Source of the DNA: Planctomycetota bacterium
Lineage (GTDB): Bacteria; Planctomycetota; Phycisphaerae; Sedimentisphaerales; Anaerohalosphaeraceae
NCBI GenBank assembly: GCA_030637065.1
Contig: DAOVVQ010000172.1
Span: 1 to 8,070, forward strand
Direction of reading: 5' to 3'
DNA length: 8,070 bases
Part shown: one piece after another, positions 1 to 5,706 of the stretch
Layout: each line of letters opens with the position of its first letter
Numbering within the stretch: the first letter of the stretch is position 1
The notes under the pieces: model-generated
Databases searched by the model: none
The model's input: only the letters and a program-made list of their open reading frames with translations
Told to the model about the DNA's origin: nothing
Position numbers and translations under genes: made by a program

Positions 1-248
1 ATACCGACCTGCTTGTAAAGAGCATCGGTGCTCCCGCATCGAAACTCCCGCAGAAGATAAAGGACATTGAAAGCGGTCCTCAGGCAGAAATTCAGCTTCA
101 TACAATCGATAAACGACCCGCGCGTGACAACGCTTCCGCCCCGACTGCTGACTATCTCAAAACCCAAAGCCTCAAGCTCGCCCTGCAAATACTCCCTCAG
201 ATCCGGGGCACAGGTAACTAATATATCTCTACGCTCCCGAGGCGTCAT
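1..248 (-). CDS. THUMP-domain class I SAM-dependent RNA methyltransferase (RlmL-like), N-terminal fragment
   Basis: This is the first 82 codons of a minus-strand gene that continues past the left edge. It starts at the ATG at 248; an in-frame TAA lies directly upstream, so the start cannot be further out. The product begins MTPRERRDILVTCAPDLREY and continues with LQGELEALGFEIV, then RGGSVVTRGSF, then LNFCLRTAFNVLYLLREF. This order (an LVTCAPDLREYLQGELEALG opening, a G-V-x-F/T-G strand, then a helix with L-R-T-A) is how RlmL/YpsC-type 23S rRNA guanine-N2 methyltransferases begin, before their THUMP and methyltransferase domains. Those later domains lie outside the window, so the exact substrate is open. 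The ribosome binding site is weak (GAG about 10 bases upstream). The gene is divergent from the vWA gene and is probably a housekeeping neighbour, not part of that system. Confidence 0.72.
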   Translation of the reverse strand, partial: MTPRERRDILVTCAPDLREYLQGELEALGFEIVSSRGGSVVTRGSFIDCMKLNFCLRTAFNVLYLLREFRCGSTDALYKQVG

Positions 249-289
249 TTAGCTTCAATCTCATTAAGGAATCTCTCAGTCATACACCC

Positions 290-319
290 ACTGTACACGC
301 CATGGACATTAAATGTCAA
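290..319 (-). promoter_or_regulatory. Sigma-70-like promoter for the RNA methyltransferase gene
   Basis: Read on the minus strand there is a perfect -35 hexamer TTGACA (314-319), an 18-base spacer and a -10-like TACAGT (290-295, four of six consensus bases). Transcription would start near 283, leaving a leader of about 35 bases before the ATG at 248. The -35 box lies inside the right arm of the palindrome at 301-321. Confidence 0.45.
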
Positions 320-321
320 TG
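301..321. repeat. 21-nt near-palindrome, candidate operator or enhancer site
   Basis: The arms CATGGACATT (301-310) and AATGTCAATG (312-321) pair at nine of ten positions around a central A. The site covers the -35 box of the minus-strand promoter and lies about 120 bp upstream of the predicted sigma-54 start site of the vWA gene. A regulator bound here could repress the methyltransferase promoter, activate the sigma-54 promoter, or both. The role is inferred from position only. Confidence 0.4.
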
Positions 322-407
322 CAAATATCCATCCGGCCCGACTCCGATTTGCCAAAAACCACCCTAAACCCTTTTCTGCACAGCAGTTACATCTCAATGC
401 CATCTTC

Positions 408-422
408 TGGCACAGGCGTTGC
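408..422 (+). promoter_or_regulatory. Sigma-54 (RpoN) -24/-12 promoter for the vWA/rhombosortase genes
   Basis: TGGCAC (408-413), five bases, then TTGC (419-422) matches the core RpoN consensus TGGCAC-N5-TTGC at every position. The invariant GG (409-410) and GC (421-422) are exactly ten bases apart, and a pyrimidine precedes the -24 element. Transcription would begin near 433-434, giving a leader of about 48 bases. No convincing sigma-70 promoter was seen in the same spacer. A promoter of this class needs an activator of the NtrC type, which is not encoded in this window. Confidence 0.68.
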
Positions 423-481
423 CTATTAACCAGGCAGTGTCTGTTTAAGGTTTCATTAATTTTTATTGAAAGGGTAAGAAA

Positions 482-2551
482 ATGTCAGAGGCAAAGGAAA
501 TCAGAAAATCGGGCTCAAATCGGAAAGCACTGATGTTCGCTATCGTGGCAGCAACAGCCATACTTGCAATGCTGCCTTCGGCGCCCTGCTTTGCCGCTGG
601 GCTGTTGAAGCCGGTTGGCGGCGGAGACGAAAATGACGTCTATTTGAAGTCGCACCACGTAAACGTAACGATCAATAACGGGTTCGCAAGAACCGAAGTC
701 GATCAGGTCTTTGCCAATGACAGCGATTACGACTTGAGGGCGATCTATTCGTTCCCAGTGCCCAAACAGGCCAGCCTTTCGGAATTGAGCCTGTGGATTG
801 ACGGCAACGAGGTTATCGGAGAGGTGCTCGAAAAGGAACGCGCAAGAAGGATCCATGAAGAACAGGTACAAAAGGGAAACGACACCGCACTTGCAGAGAA
901 GGATGAATACAAGACATTCGAAGTTTATGTGTACCCGGTAAGGGCTAATGACGAAACCAGGATCCGGCTTGTGTATTATCAGCCTGTCGAGATCGATCTT
1001 AATGTTGGAAGATATGTTTATCCTCTGGCAGAGGGCGGTGTCGACGAGGAACGTATAGCCTTCTGGTCCGTCGATGACACGGTTCACGGATCGTTTACAT
1101 TCGACCTGAATCTTAAATCGGCGTTTCCCGTAAAGGACATCAGGCTTCCGTCTCATTTGAGCAAGGCAACTATCGAACAGATTCAATCCGGCGAAGAAGA
1201 TTCTCCGGGCGGCGAGAACTATCATGTCAATATCACCAGTGAAAACGGCGATTCGCTTGCACGTGATATCATAGTCTATTACAGGCTGGACGATAGTGTT
1301 CCCGGCCGGGTCGAACTGATACCTTATCGCGAAGACCCTTCGGAAAACGGCACCTTTATGGTAGTTGTCACACCGGCAGCCGACTTGCAGAGAATCTCCG
1401 AGGGTGTTGATTTTACATTTGTTCTGGATATATCGGGAAGTATGAGTGGCGGAAAAATAGCGACACTTGTCGATGGCGTCTCAAGGGTCATAGGAAAGAT
1501 GAAGCCCGAAGACCGTTTCAGGATCGTCACTTTTAACAATAGTGCCTGCGATTTTACCAGAGGGTATATTTCAGCAACTCCGTCGAATGTCGAAGGTGTT
1601 CTCAAAAGCGTCAGGAGTATTTCCGCCGGCGGCGGAACAAACCTTTATGCCGGAATCAAACTGGCATACAACAGGTTAGACGATGACCGTACGACCGGGA
1701 TAATCCTTGTAACCGACGGCGTTGCGAATGTCGGCAATACACAACAGAAGCATTTTCTCGACCTGCTCAGGCAGTACGATATCCGCCTGTTCACTTTCGT
1801 AATCGGCAACAGCGCAAATCAACCGCTGCTTGAAAGGCTTGCCATTGATTCCGGCGGCTTTGCAATGAACATCTCAGACGGCGATGACATTGCCGGGAGG
1901 ATAATACAGGCAAAGGCAAAGATACTGTATGAGAATCTGCACGATGTCGAATTGAAATTCCACGGCGAAAAAGTCATAAACCTCACGCCGGCGAAAGCAG
2001 GCAATCTCTACCAGGGACAGCAGCTTGTAATGTTCGGGCAGTATAATGGGACCGGAGAGGTGCAAGTCGAACTAAAGGCCAGAATATCGGGCCGGGAACG
2101 CTCATGGAAATGTACCGCTGACCTGCCGGAAATTGACACCGATAACCCCGAGCTGGAAAGACTATGGGCTCTGTCGGCTATCGAAGATGTGATGAAGGAC
2201 ATCCGTGAGAATGGCGAGGATGAGAGACTGCGTAAAAGAGTTGTTGATCTCGGCACGGAATACTCGCTGGTGACAGACTATACTTCCATGTTGGTTATCT
2301 CCGAGATGGAAATGGAGAACGAGCAGATCCAGAGAAGGAATGCCGACCGTGTCAATAAGGAACGAACCGCTCAAGAGCAGCGTAAGGCCGCACCGGTCAG
2401 GAATTACAGGGTCGACCACAATACGACGAATCCCTCCGGTAACAACGGCATGTTCGACGGAAGGCGTTCGCCCGGTGTCGGGTCGGGGCCTGTCGGGCCG
2501 TTGTTCATTGCCCTTGCGTTATTCCTGAAGGGGAAGAAACGACAGAGGTAA
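482..2551 (+). CDS. Secreted VIT and von Willebrand factor A domain protein with C-terminal sorting-type tail
   Basis: A 689-residue exported protein. Residues 1-16 are basic and polar, 17-39 form a signal-peptide core ending near PCFAAG. Residues about 45-170 are a VIT domain, with the typical DLRAIYSFPVP strand, the E-R-A-R-R-I-H-E-E-Q helix and a YPVRANDETRIRLVYYQPV strand. The vWA domain occupies about 308-480 with an intact metal site: D316-I-S318-G-S320, T386 in GGGTN, and D412 in TDG. The later LGTEYSLVTDYTSMLVISE (about 590-608) is a conserved element after vWA in VIT proteins. The end (667-689) is GSGPVGP, about ten hydrophobic residues, then KGKKRQR, the tripartite form of a C-terminal sorting signal. 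ATG 482 is supported by AGGG (471-474) seven bases upstream. The vWA domain suggests metal-dependent protein binding at the cell surface; the ligand is unknown. The next gene is a probable rhombosortase, the likely processing enzyme. Confidence 0.88.
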   Translation: MSEAKEIRKSGSNRKALMFAIVAATAILAMLPSAPCFAAGLLKPVGGGDENDVYLKSHHVNVTINNGFARTEVDQVFANDSDYDLRAIYSFPVPKQASLSELSLWIDGNEVIGEVLEKERARRIHEEQVQKGNDTALAEKDEYKTFEVYVYPVRANDETRIRLVYYQPVEIDLNVGRYVYPLAEGGVDEERIAFWSVDDTVHGSFTFDLNLKSAFPVKDIRLPSHLSKATIEQIQSGEEDSPGGENYHVNITSENGDSLARDIIVYYRLDDSVPGRVELIPYREDPSENGTFMVVVTPAADLQRISEGVDFTFVLDISGSMSGGKIATLVDGVSRVIGKMKPEDRFRIVTFNNSACDFTRGYISATPSNVEGVLKSVRSISAGGGTNLYAGIKLAYNRLDDDRTTGIILVTDGVANVGNTQQKHFLDLLRQYDIRLFTFVIGNSANQPLLERLAIDSGGFAMNISDGDDIAGRIIQAKAKILYENLHDVELKFHGEKVINLTPAKAGNLYQGQQLVMFGQYNGTGEVQVELKARISGRERSWKCTADLPEIDTDNPELERLWALSAIEDVMKDIRENGEDERLRKRVVDLGTEYSLVTDYTSMLVISEMEMENEQIQRRNADRVNKERTAQEQRKAAPVRNYRVDHNTTNPSGNNGMFDGRRSPGVGSGPVGPLFIALALFLKGKKRQR

Positions 2552-2563
2552 GGGACTCTGTAA

Positions 2564-2601
2564 GGCTGGCGGAAGTGCGTAACTTTCGCCAGCCGTCTTT
2601 T
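2564..2601 (+). terminator. Intercistronic hairpin with short U-run, likely partial terminator
   Basis: GGCTGGCGGAAGT (2564-2576) pairs along all 13 positions with ACTTTCGCCAGCC (2582-2594), counting one G-U pair, around a five-base loop, and GTCTTTT follows. This has the form of an intrinsic terminator. It begins 12 bases after the vWA stop codon and ends one base before the ribosome binding site of the next gene, so complete termination would silence that gene unless it has its own promoter. Partial read-through, giving less protease than substrate, is the simplest reading. mRNA stabilisation is an alternative. Confidence 0.62.
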
Positions 2602-2613
2602 GGGAGACTGACC

Positions 2614-3222
2614 ATGAAACGTTTTGAAATATACATATACGCGGCGATCATCCTTGCACTGAACCTGCCGCTGGCGACGGGCCGGATCTTCGGCTCGATG
2701 ATCTTCCTGCCGGATAACGTAATGGGCGGTCAGCTCTGGCGAATTATCACGCACCCATTTGTGCATGTAAGCTGGTACCATCTGCTTCTGGACGGCGTGG
2801 CGTTCTTTATTCTTTATACACAGTTAAGCGAGCAAAGCCGTCCGAGAAGGACCGTATATGTCGCATCATGCGGGCTGACAAGCATGATAGCCGCATGGAT
2901 AGCCCTGCCGGCGAGTGGGGCTTTGGGATACTGCGGCCTTTCGGGAATAGGCCATGGGCTAATGGCGGTCTGTGCCCTGGAGATGATCGCCGGCCCATCC
3001 GGAGACCGGACGGTAAAACTCGCCGGGATGATCTCGCTGGGCCTGCTTGCCGGCAAATGCATTATAGAGGCTGTGACCGGCAAAATGGTCTTCGACTTCA
3101 TGCACCCAGGCCTTATCGGCTCGCCGATCGCACTTTCGCATCTGGGAGGCTTAATGGGCGGATGCCTGACATTTTTGGTGTTCTGGTATTGGCGCAGGGT
3201 CCCAAAAGCCCTTCGAGTCTGA
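2614..3222 (+). CDS. rrtA: Rhombosortase-type rhomboid intramembrane serine protease
   Basis: A 202-residue membrane protein of small rhomboid size, with hydrophobic segments near 5-22, 57-69, 82-99, 107-126, 135-152 and 172-192. The catalytic features of rhomboids are present: nucleophile S110 in G-L-S110-G, followed by I-G-H-G as in rhombosortases (GLSGxxHGL), and the partner H176 in S-H-L-G-G. The segment W42-R-x-x-x-H-P-F-V-H-x-S-W-Y-H56 is also typical. Residue 60 is Asp where classical rhomboids have the oxyanion-supporting Asn (H-x-x-x-N). Rhombosortases cleave C-terminal Gly-rich tails of exported proteins, and the preceding gene encodes such a tail. I chose ATG 2614 over the in-frame GTG at 2575 because GGGAG (2602-2606) is seven bases upstream, whereas the GTG lies inside the hairpin stem and would add 13 non-conserved residues. 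Assignment as rhomboid is firm; rhombosortase subclass is likely. Confidence 0.8.
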   Translation: MKRFEIYIYAAIILALNLPLATGRIFGSMIFLPDNVMGGQLWRIITHPFVHVSWYHLLLDGVAFFILYTQLSEQSRPRRTVYVASCGLTSMIAAWIALPASGALGYCGLSGIGHGLMAVCALEMIAGPSGDRTVKLAGMISLGLLAGKCIIEAVTGKMVFDFMHPGLIGSPIALSHLGGLMGGCLTFLVFWYWRRVPKALRV

Positions 3223-3229
3223 ATTTCTT

Positions 3230-3260
3230 TGAGAATAGGGCTCTATAAATCTCACATTTT
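3230..3260 (+). terminator. Possible weak terminator after the rhombosortase gene
   Basis: TGAGA (3230-3234) pairs with TCTCA (3250-3254), and inside it ATAG (3235-3238) pairs with CTAT (3243-3246) around GGCT; AAA is bulged on the right side. CATTTT follows. The stem is short and A:T-rich, so the call is weak. It starts eight bases after the stop codon, where a terminator is expected. Confidence 0.3.
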
Positions 3261-3275
3261 GTCGATTTCTGTCGA
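3260..3275. repeat. Direct repeat TGTCGA, 10-bp spacing, touching the -35 box
   Basis: TGTCGA occurs at 3260-3265 and 3270-3275, one helical turn apart. The second copy overlaps the -35 element of the sulfatase promoter. The spacing would suit a regulator binding one face of the DNA, but with only two short copies chance is possible. Confidence 0.25.
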
Positions 3276-3300
3276 CTTGCCTGGAACTTCCGGCTATAAT
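3272..3300 (+). promoter_or_regulatory. Sigma-70-like promoter for the sulfatase/YjdF genes
   Basis: A perfect -10 TATAAT (3295-3300) lies 17 bases after TCGACT (3272-3277), which matches four of the six -35 positions. Transcription would start near 3307, giving a leader of about 60 bases to the ATG at 3366. Inside that leader TAAGGT occurs twice (3312-3317 and 3322-3327), again ten bases apart. Confidence 0.5.
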
Positions 3301-3365
3301 CATCTTACAAGTAAGGTGTCATAAGGTAGCTATGGTTTTGGTGTTGTTTCAAGAGGGAATCGTCA

Positions 3366-4940
3366 ATGCAAAATCCGAAAAATTGGCCCCAGAGGGCACA
3401 AAATGTAACTCGGCGAGGTTTCATGGCAGGTGCGGCGACTGCCTGGGGCTCTATGGCCTTTGCCGGACAAAATGCGCGATCGCGTCAAGCTGACAGCCGG
3501 GCGGCGGCGATGACTCGCAACAAGCAAGGCAGGAAACGGCGGCCAAATGTGGTTTTTATTCTTACGGACGACCAGCGATGGGATATGTTAGGCTGTGAGG
3601 GTCATCCGTTCCTGAAGACCCCTCATCTCGATCGACTTGCCGCTGAGGGGGCACGTTTCGCCAACATGTTCGTGACCACGTCGCTTTGCTCTCCGAGCCG
3701 GGCATCTTTTCTCTCGGGTCTGTACGCCCACTCGCACGGGGTGGTGAACAACTTTACCGACTACCCAGCCGACCTGCCAAGTTTCCCCCGTATCTTGCAG
3801 AGCGAAGGCTACGAGACGGCTTACATCGGAAAATGGCACATGGGCGAGCAAAGCGACGACAAGCGGACGGGCTTCGATTATTGGATCAGCCACAAAGGCC
3901 AGGGCAAATATTACGACACCGAGTTCAACGTCAACGGCCGGCGACAGGTCAAGAAGGGTTACTACACCCATCGGGTCACCGACATGGCTGTCGACTGGCT
4001 GGAGCGGGAGCATGACAAGCCGTTCCTGCTCGTTTTGGGGCATAAGGCGTCGCATACGCCGTTCACGCCGGAAGAGAAATATCGCCACATCTACGATGAC
4101 ATCAAGATAGAATACCCCGAAACGGCGTTTGCGCTCGAGAGCAAGCCGGACTGGGTCAAGCAGCGGATCGACACGTGGCATGGCATTTACGGGCCGCTGT
4201 ACGGTTTTCGCGAGAAGTTTCCCGACAGGAGCGACGAAAGCGTCAGCCATTTTGCCGATTTTGTCCGGGCCTATACCGCAGCGCTGCGATCCGTTGACGA
4301 CAGCGTCGGCAGGATCTACCGGACTCTCGAAAAGATCGGCGAACTCGACAACACACTGCTGATCTTCGCCGGCGACAACGGGATGTTCCTCGGCGAGCAC
4401 GGGATGACGGACAAGCGGTCCATGCACGAGCCGAGCATCCGCGTTCCGCTCCTTATTCGGTACCCGAAACTGGCCAGTCCGGAGACGGTGATCGAACAGA
4501 TGGTCCTCAATATCGACCTGGCGCCGAGCGTGCTCGATATATGCTCGGCTAAGCCGCTGAAAAATGTCCATGGGGCATCGTTTAAGCCGCTGCTCAAGGG
4601 CAGGACGAAAGGCTGGCGAAAGAGCTGGTATTACGAGTACAACTACGAAAAGCAGTTCCCGTACACTCCAAACGTTCGCGGCGTGCGAACCGATGAGTGG
4701 AAGTATGTCCGCTCGCCCCACGGAGACGGCGGACCCGACCGGCACAAAGCCGAACTGTATAATTTAAGAAAAGACCCGGGCGAAACCCGCAACCTCATCG
4801 ACGACCCAGCCATGAGAAAAAAGGTGGCGGAGTTGAAGGCCGAATTAAAAAGGCTGATGAAGGAAACCGGTGCATTTCCCGACAGGATGCCGATCGACGA
4901 GGGAGTGAAATCGGAATTGCCGGAAGAATCGATTCGCTGA
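3366..4940 (+). CDS. Tat-exported Cys-type sulfatase, GlcNAc-6-sulfatase-like (S1 family)
   Basis: A 524-residue type I sulfatase that hydrolyses sulfate esters. C108-S-P-S-R112 is the maturation motif whose Cys becomes formylglycine. Other active-site residues are visible: D68-D69 in TDDQ, K156 and H158 in GKWH, H230 in ASHTPF, D337-N338 in GDNG, and K350 in DKRSMHE. The closest resemblance is to N-acetylglucosamine-6-sulfatases: HGVVNN after the active site, a KYYDTEFNVNGRRQ segment, ASHTPFTP and the VLNIDLAPSVLDI segment. Substrate assignment is therefore plausible but not proven; heparan-like and mucin-like glycans are both candidates. The N-terminus has a twin-arginine leader, T15-R-R-G-F-M followed by an Ala/Gly-rich core to about residue 33, so the folded enzyme is exported by Tat. 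GAGGG (3353-3357) lies eight bases before the ATG. It requires a maturation enzyme (FGE or anSME) not encoded here. A C-terminal YNLRKDPGETRNL segment (465-477) is standard for the family. Confidence 0.9.
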   Translation: MQNPKNWPQRAQNVTRRGFMAGAATAWGSMAFAGQNARSRQADSRAAAMTRNKQGRKRRPNVVFILTDDQRWDMLGCEGHPFLKTPHLDRLAAEGARFANMFVTTSLCSPSRASFLSGLYAHSHGVVNNFTDYPADLPSFPRILQSEGYETAYIGKWHMGEQSDDKRTGFDYWISHKGQGKYYDTEFNVNGRRQVKKGYYTHRVTDMAVDWLEREHDKPFLLVLGHKASHTPFTPEEKYRHIYDDIKIEYPETAFALESKPDWVKQRIDTWHGIYGPLYGFREKFPDRSDESVSHFADFVRAYTAALRSVDDSVGRIYRTLEKIGELDNTLLIFAGDNGMFLGEHGMTDKRSMHEPSIRVPLLIRYPKLASPETVIEQMVLNIDLAPSVLDICSAKPLKNVHGASFKPLLKGRTKGWRKSWYYEYNYEKQFPYTPNVRGVRTDEWKYVRSPHGDGGPDRHKAELYNLRKDPGETRNLIDDPAMRKKVAELKAELKRLMKETGAFPDRMPIDEGVKSELPEESIR

Positions 4941-4979
4941 TTAGCAGGCGATACGGAACCTGAATCTCAGGGACAGAAG

Positions 4980-5579
4980 ATGAGAACGATCTGGCTGACA
5001 ATATTTTTTCTTGTTTTTATCTGGTCCGGGATCGAGCCGAAGGACTACTTTACATGGTCTCTGGAAGTTGCCCCAGCCGTTATCGGCCTCCTGATACTGA
5101 TCGCAACTTACAAAAATTTCCCCCTTACGCCCCTGCTGTACACGCTGATCCTCCTGCACTGCCTGATACTCATGGTCGGCGGCCACTATACGTACGCGGA
5201 TGTCCCGTTTTTCGAGATCATCAAGCCGGTATTCGGTTTCGAGCGAAACAACTACGACAAATTAGGGCATTTTGTCCAGGGCTTCGTTCCCGCAATAATC
5301 GCCAGGGAGATCCTGATAAGAAAAGGGATAGTCGCTTTGCCCAACTGGAGAAACTTATTTATCGTTACCGTCTGCCTGGCCTTCAGCGCTCTTTACGAAC
5401 TATTCGAATGGCTCGTCGCAACTCTGACCGGCGAATCCGCGGAGGCCTTCCTGGGCACCCAGGGATACGTCTGGGACACCCAAACCGATATGGCATTAGC
5501 TTTGTTAGGGGCTGTATCGGCGTTAATTCTGCTGGCAAAATTTCATGACAAACAATTGATCGACATAAAAGCCGTTTGA
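4980..5579 (+). CDS. YjdF/DUF2238 family integral membrane protein
   Basis: A 199-residue membrane protein with about six hydrophobic segments (near 4-16, 27-43, 49-67, 97-113, 125-147 and 170-187). It carries the conserved polar signatures of the YjdF/DUF2238 family: GGHYTYA (67-73), NYDKLGHFVQGFVPA (91-105), ALYELFEW (137-144) and GTQGYVWDTQTDM (159-171). The charged residues D93, H97, E140, E143, D166 and D170 lie at or in membrane segments, which suggests a catalytic or transport site, but no biochemical function is established for the family. The ATG is preceded by AGGGA (4969-4973) at six bases. It follows the sulfatase by 39 bases with no terminator between, so the two are probably co-transcribed; whether they work together is unknown. 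Confidence 0.85.
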   Translation: MRTIWLTIFFLVFIWSGIEPKDYFTWSLEVAPAVIGLLILIATYKNFPLTPLLYTLILLHCLILMVGGHYTYADVPFFEIIKPVFGFERNNYDKLGHFVQGFVPAIIAREILIRKGIVALPNWRNLFIVTVCLAFSALYELFEWLVATLTGESAEAFLGTQGYVWDTQTDMALALLGAVSALILLAKFHDKQLIDIKAV

Positions 5580-5606
5580 TCAGCCCAAATAAAGCCAGTT
5601 TTCAGC

Positions 5607-5622
5607 GTGGGCCAGGGCCCAC
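5607..5622. repeat. REP-like palindrome in the convergent spacer
   Basis: GTGGGCC (5607-5613) and GGCCCAC (5616-5622) are perfect inverted arms around AG, followed by CCTAC. GTGGGC/GCCCACCCTAC palindromes of this style occur as dispersed repeats in many bacterial genomes. No U-run follows on either strand, so it is not a standard intrinsic terminator. Confidence 0.4.
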
Positions 5623-5628
5623 CCTACT

Positions 5629-5638
5629 GGTGAGCACC
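5629..5638. repeat. Short inverted repeat GGTG-AG-CACC
   Basis: Perfect four-base arms around AG, the same centre as in the larger palindrome seven bases to the left. It is short enough to be chance on its own; it is listed because it falls between two stronger palindromes in a gene-free spacer. Confidence 0.22.
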
Positions 5639-5676
5639 TTTAGTTTCTCGGCTGAACCATCCACCTCATTAGATTC

Positions 5677-5689
5677 GGTGGCTGCCACC
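5677..5689. repeat. Inverted repeat GGTGGC-T-GCCACC
   Basis: Perfect six-base arms around a single T, third palindrome of the convergent spacer, 18 bases before the stop codon of the minus-strand sulfatase. Together the three may form one composite repeat of about 110 bases. Confidence 0.35.
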
Positions 5690-5706
5690 CGTCGCCAACA
5701 CTAAAT

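Noticed and set aside
67..252. 61-codon plus-strand ORF at the left edge
   Set aside because: It has no family resemblance or ribosome binding site, and its opposite strand encodes the conserved N-terminus of an RNA methyltransferase.
2575..2613. GTG start at 2575 for the rhombosortase
   Set aside because: It lies within the hairpin stem, has no ribosome site, and adds 13 residues without family support; ATG 2614 has GGGAG seven bases upstream.
3588..4745. 385-codon minus-strand ORF
   Set aside because: It lies wholly antisense to the sulfatase and its translation is Arg/Val/Pro-rich low-information sequence; it is a shadow of GC-rich codons.
5607..5622. Intrinsic terminator for the convergent genes
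   Set aside because: The palindrome is G:C-rich but no U-run follows on either strand and the centre is only two bases.
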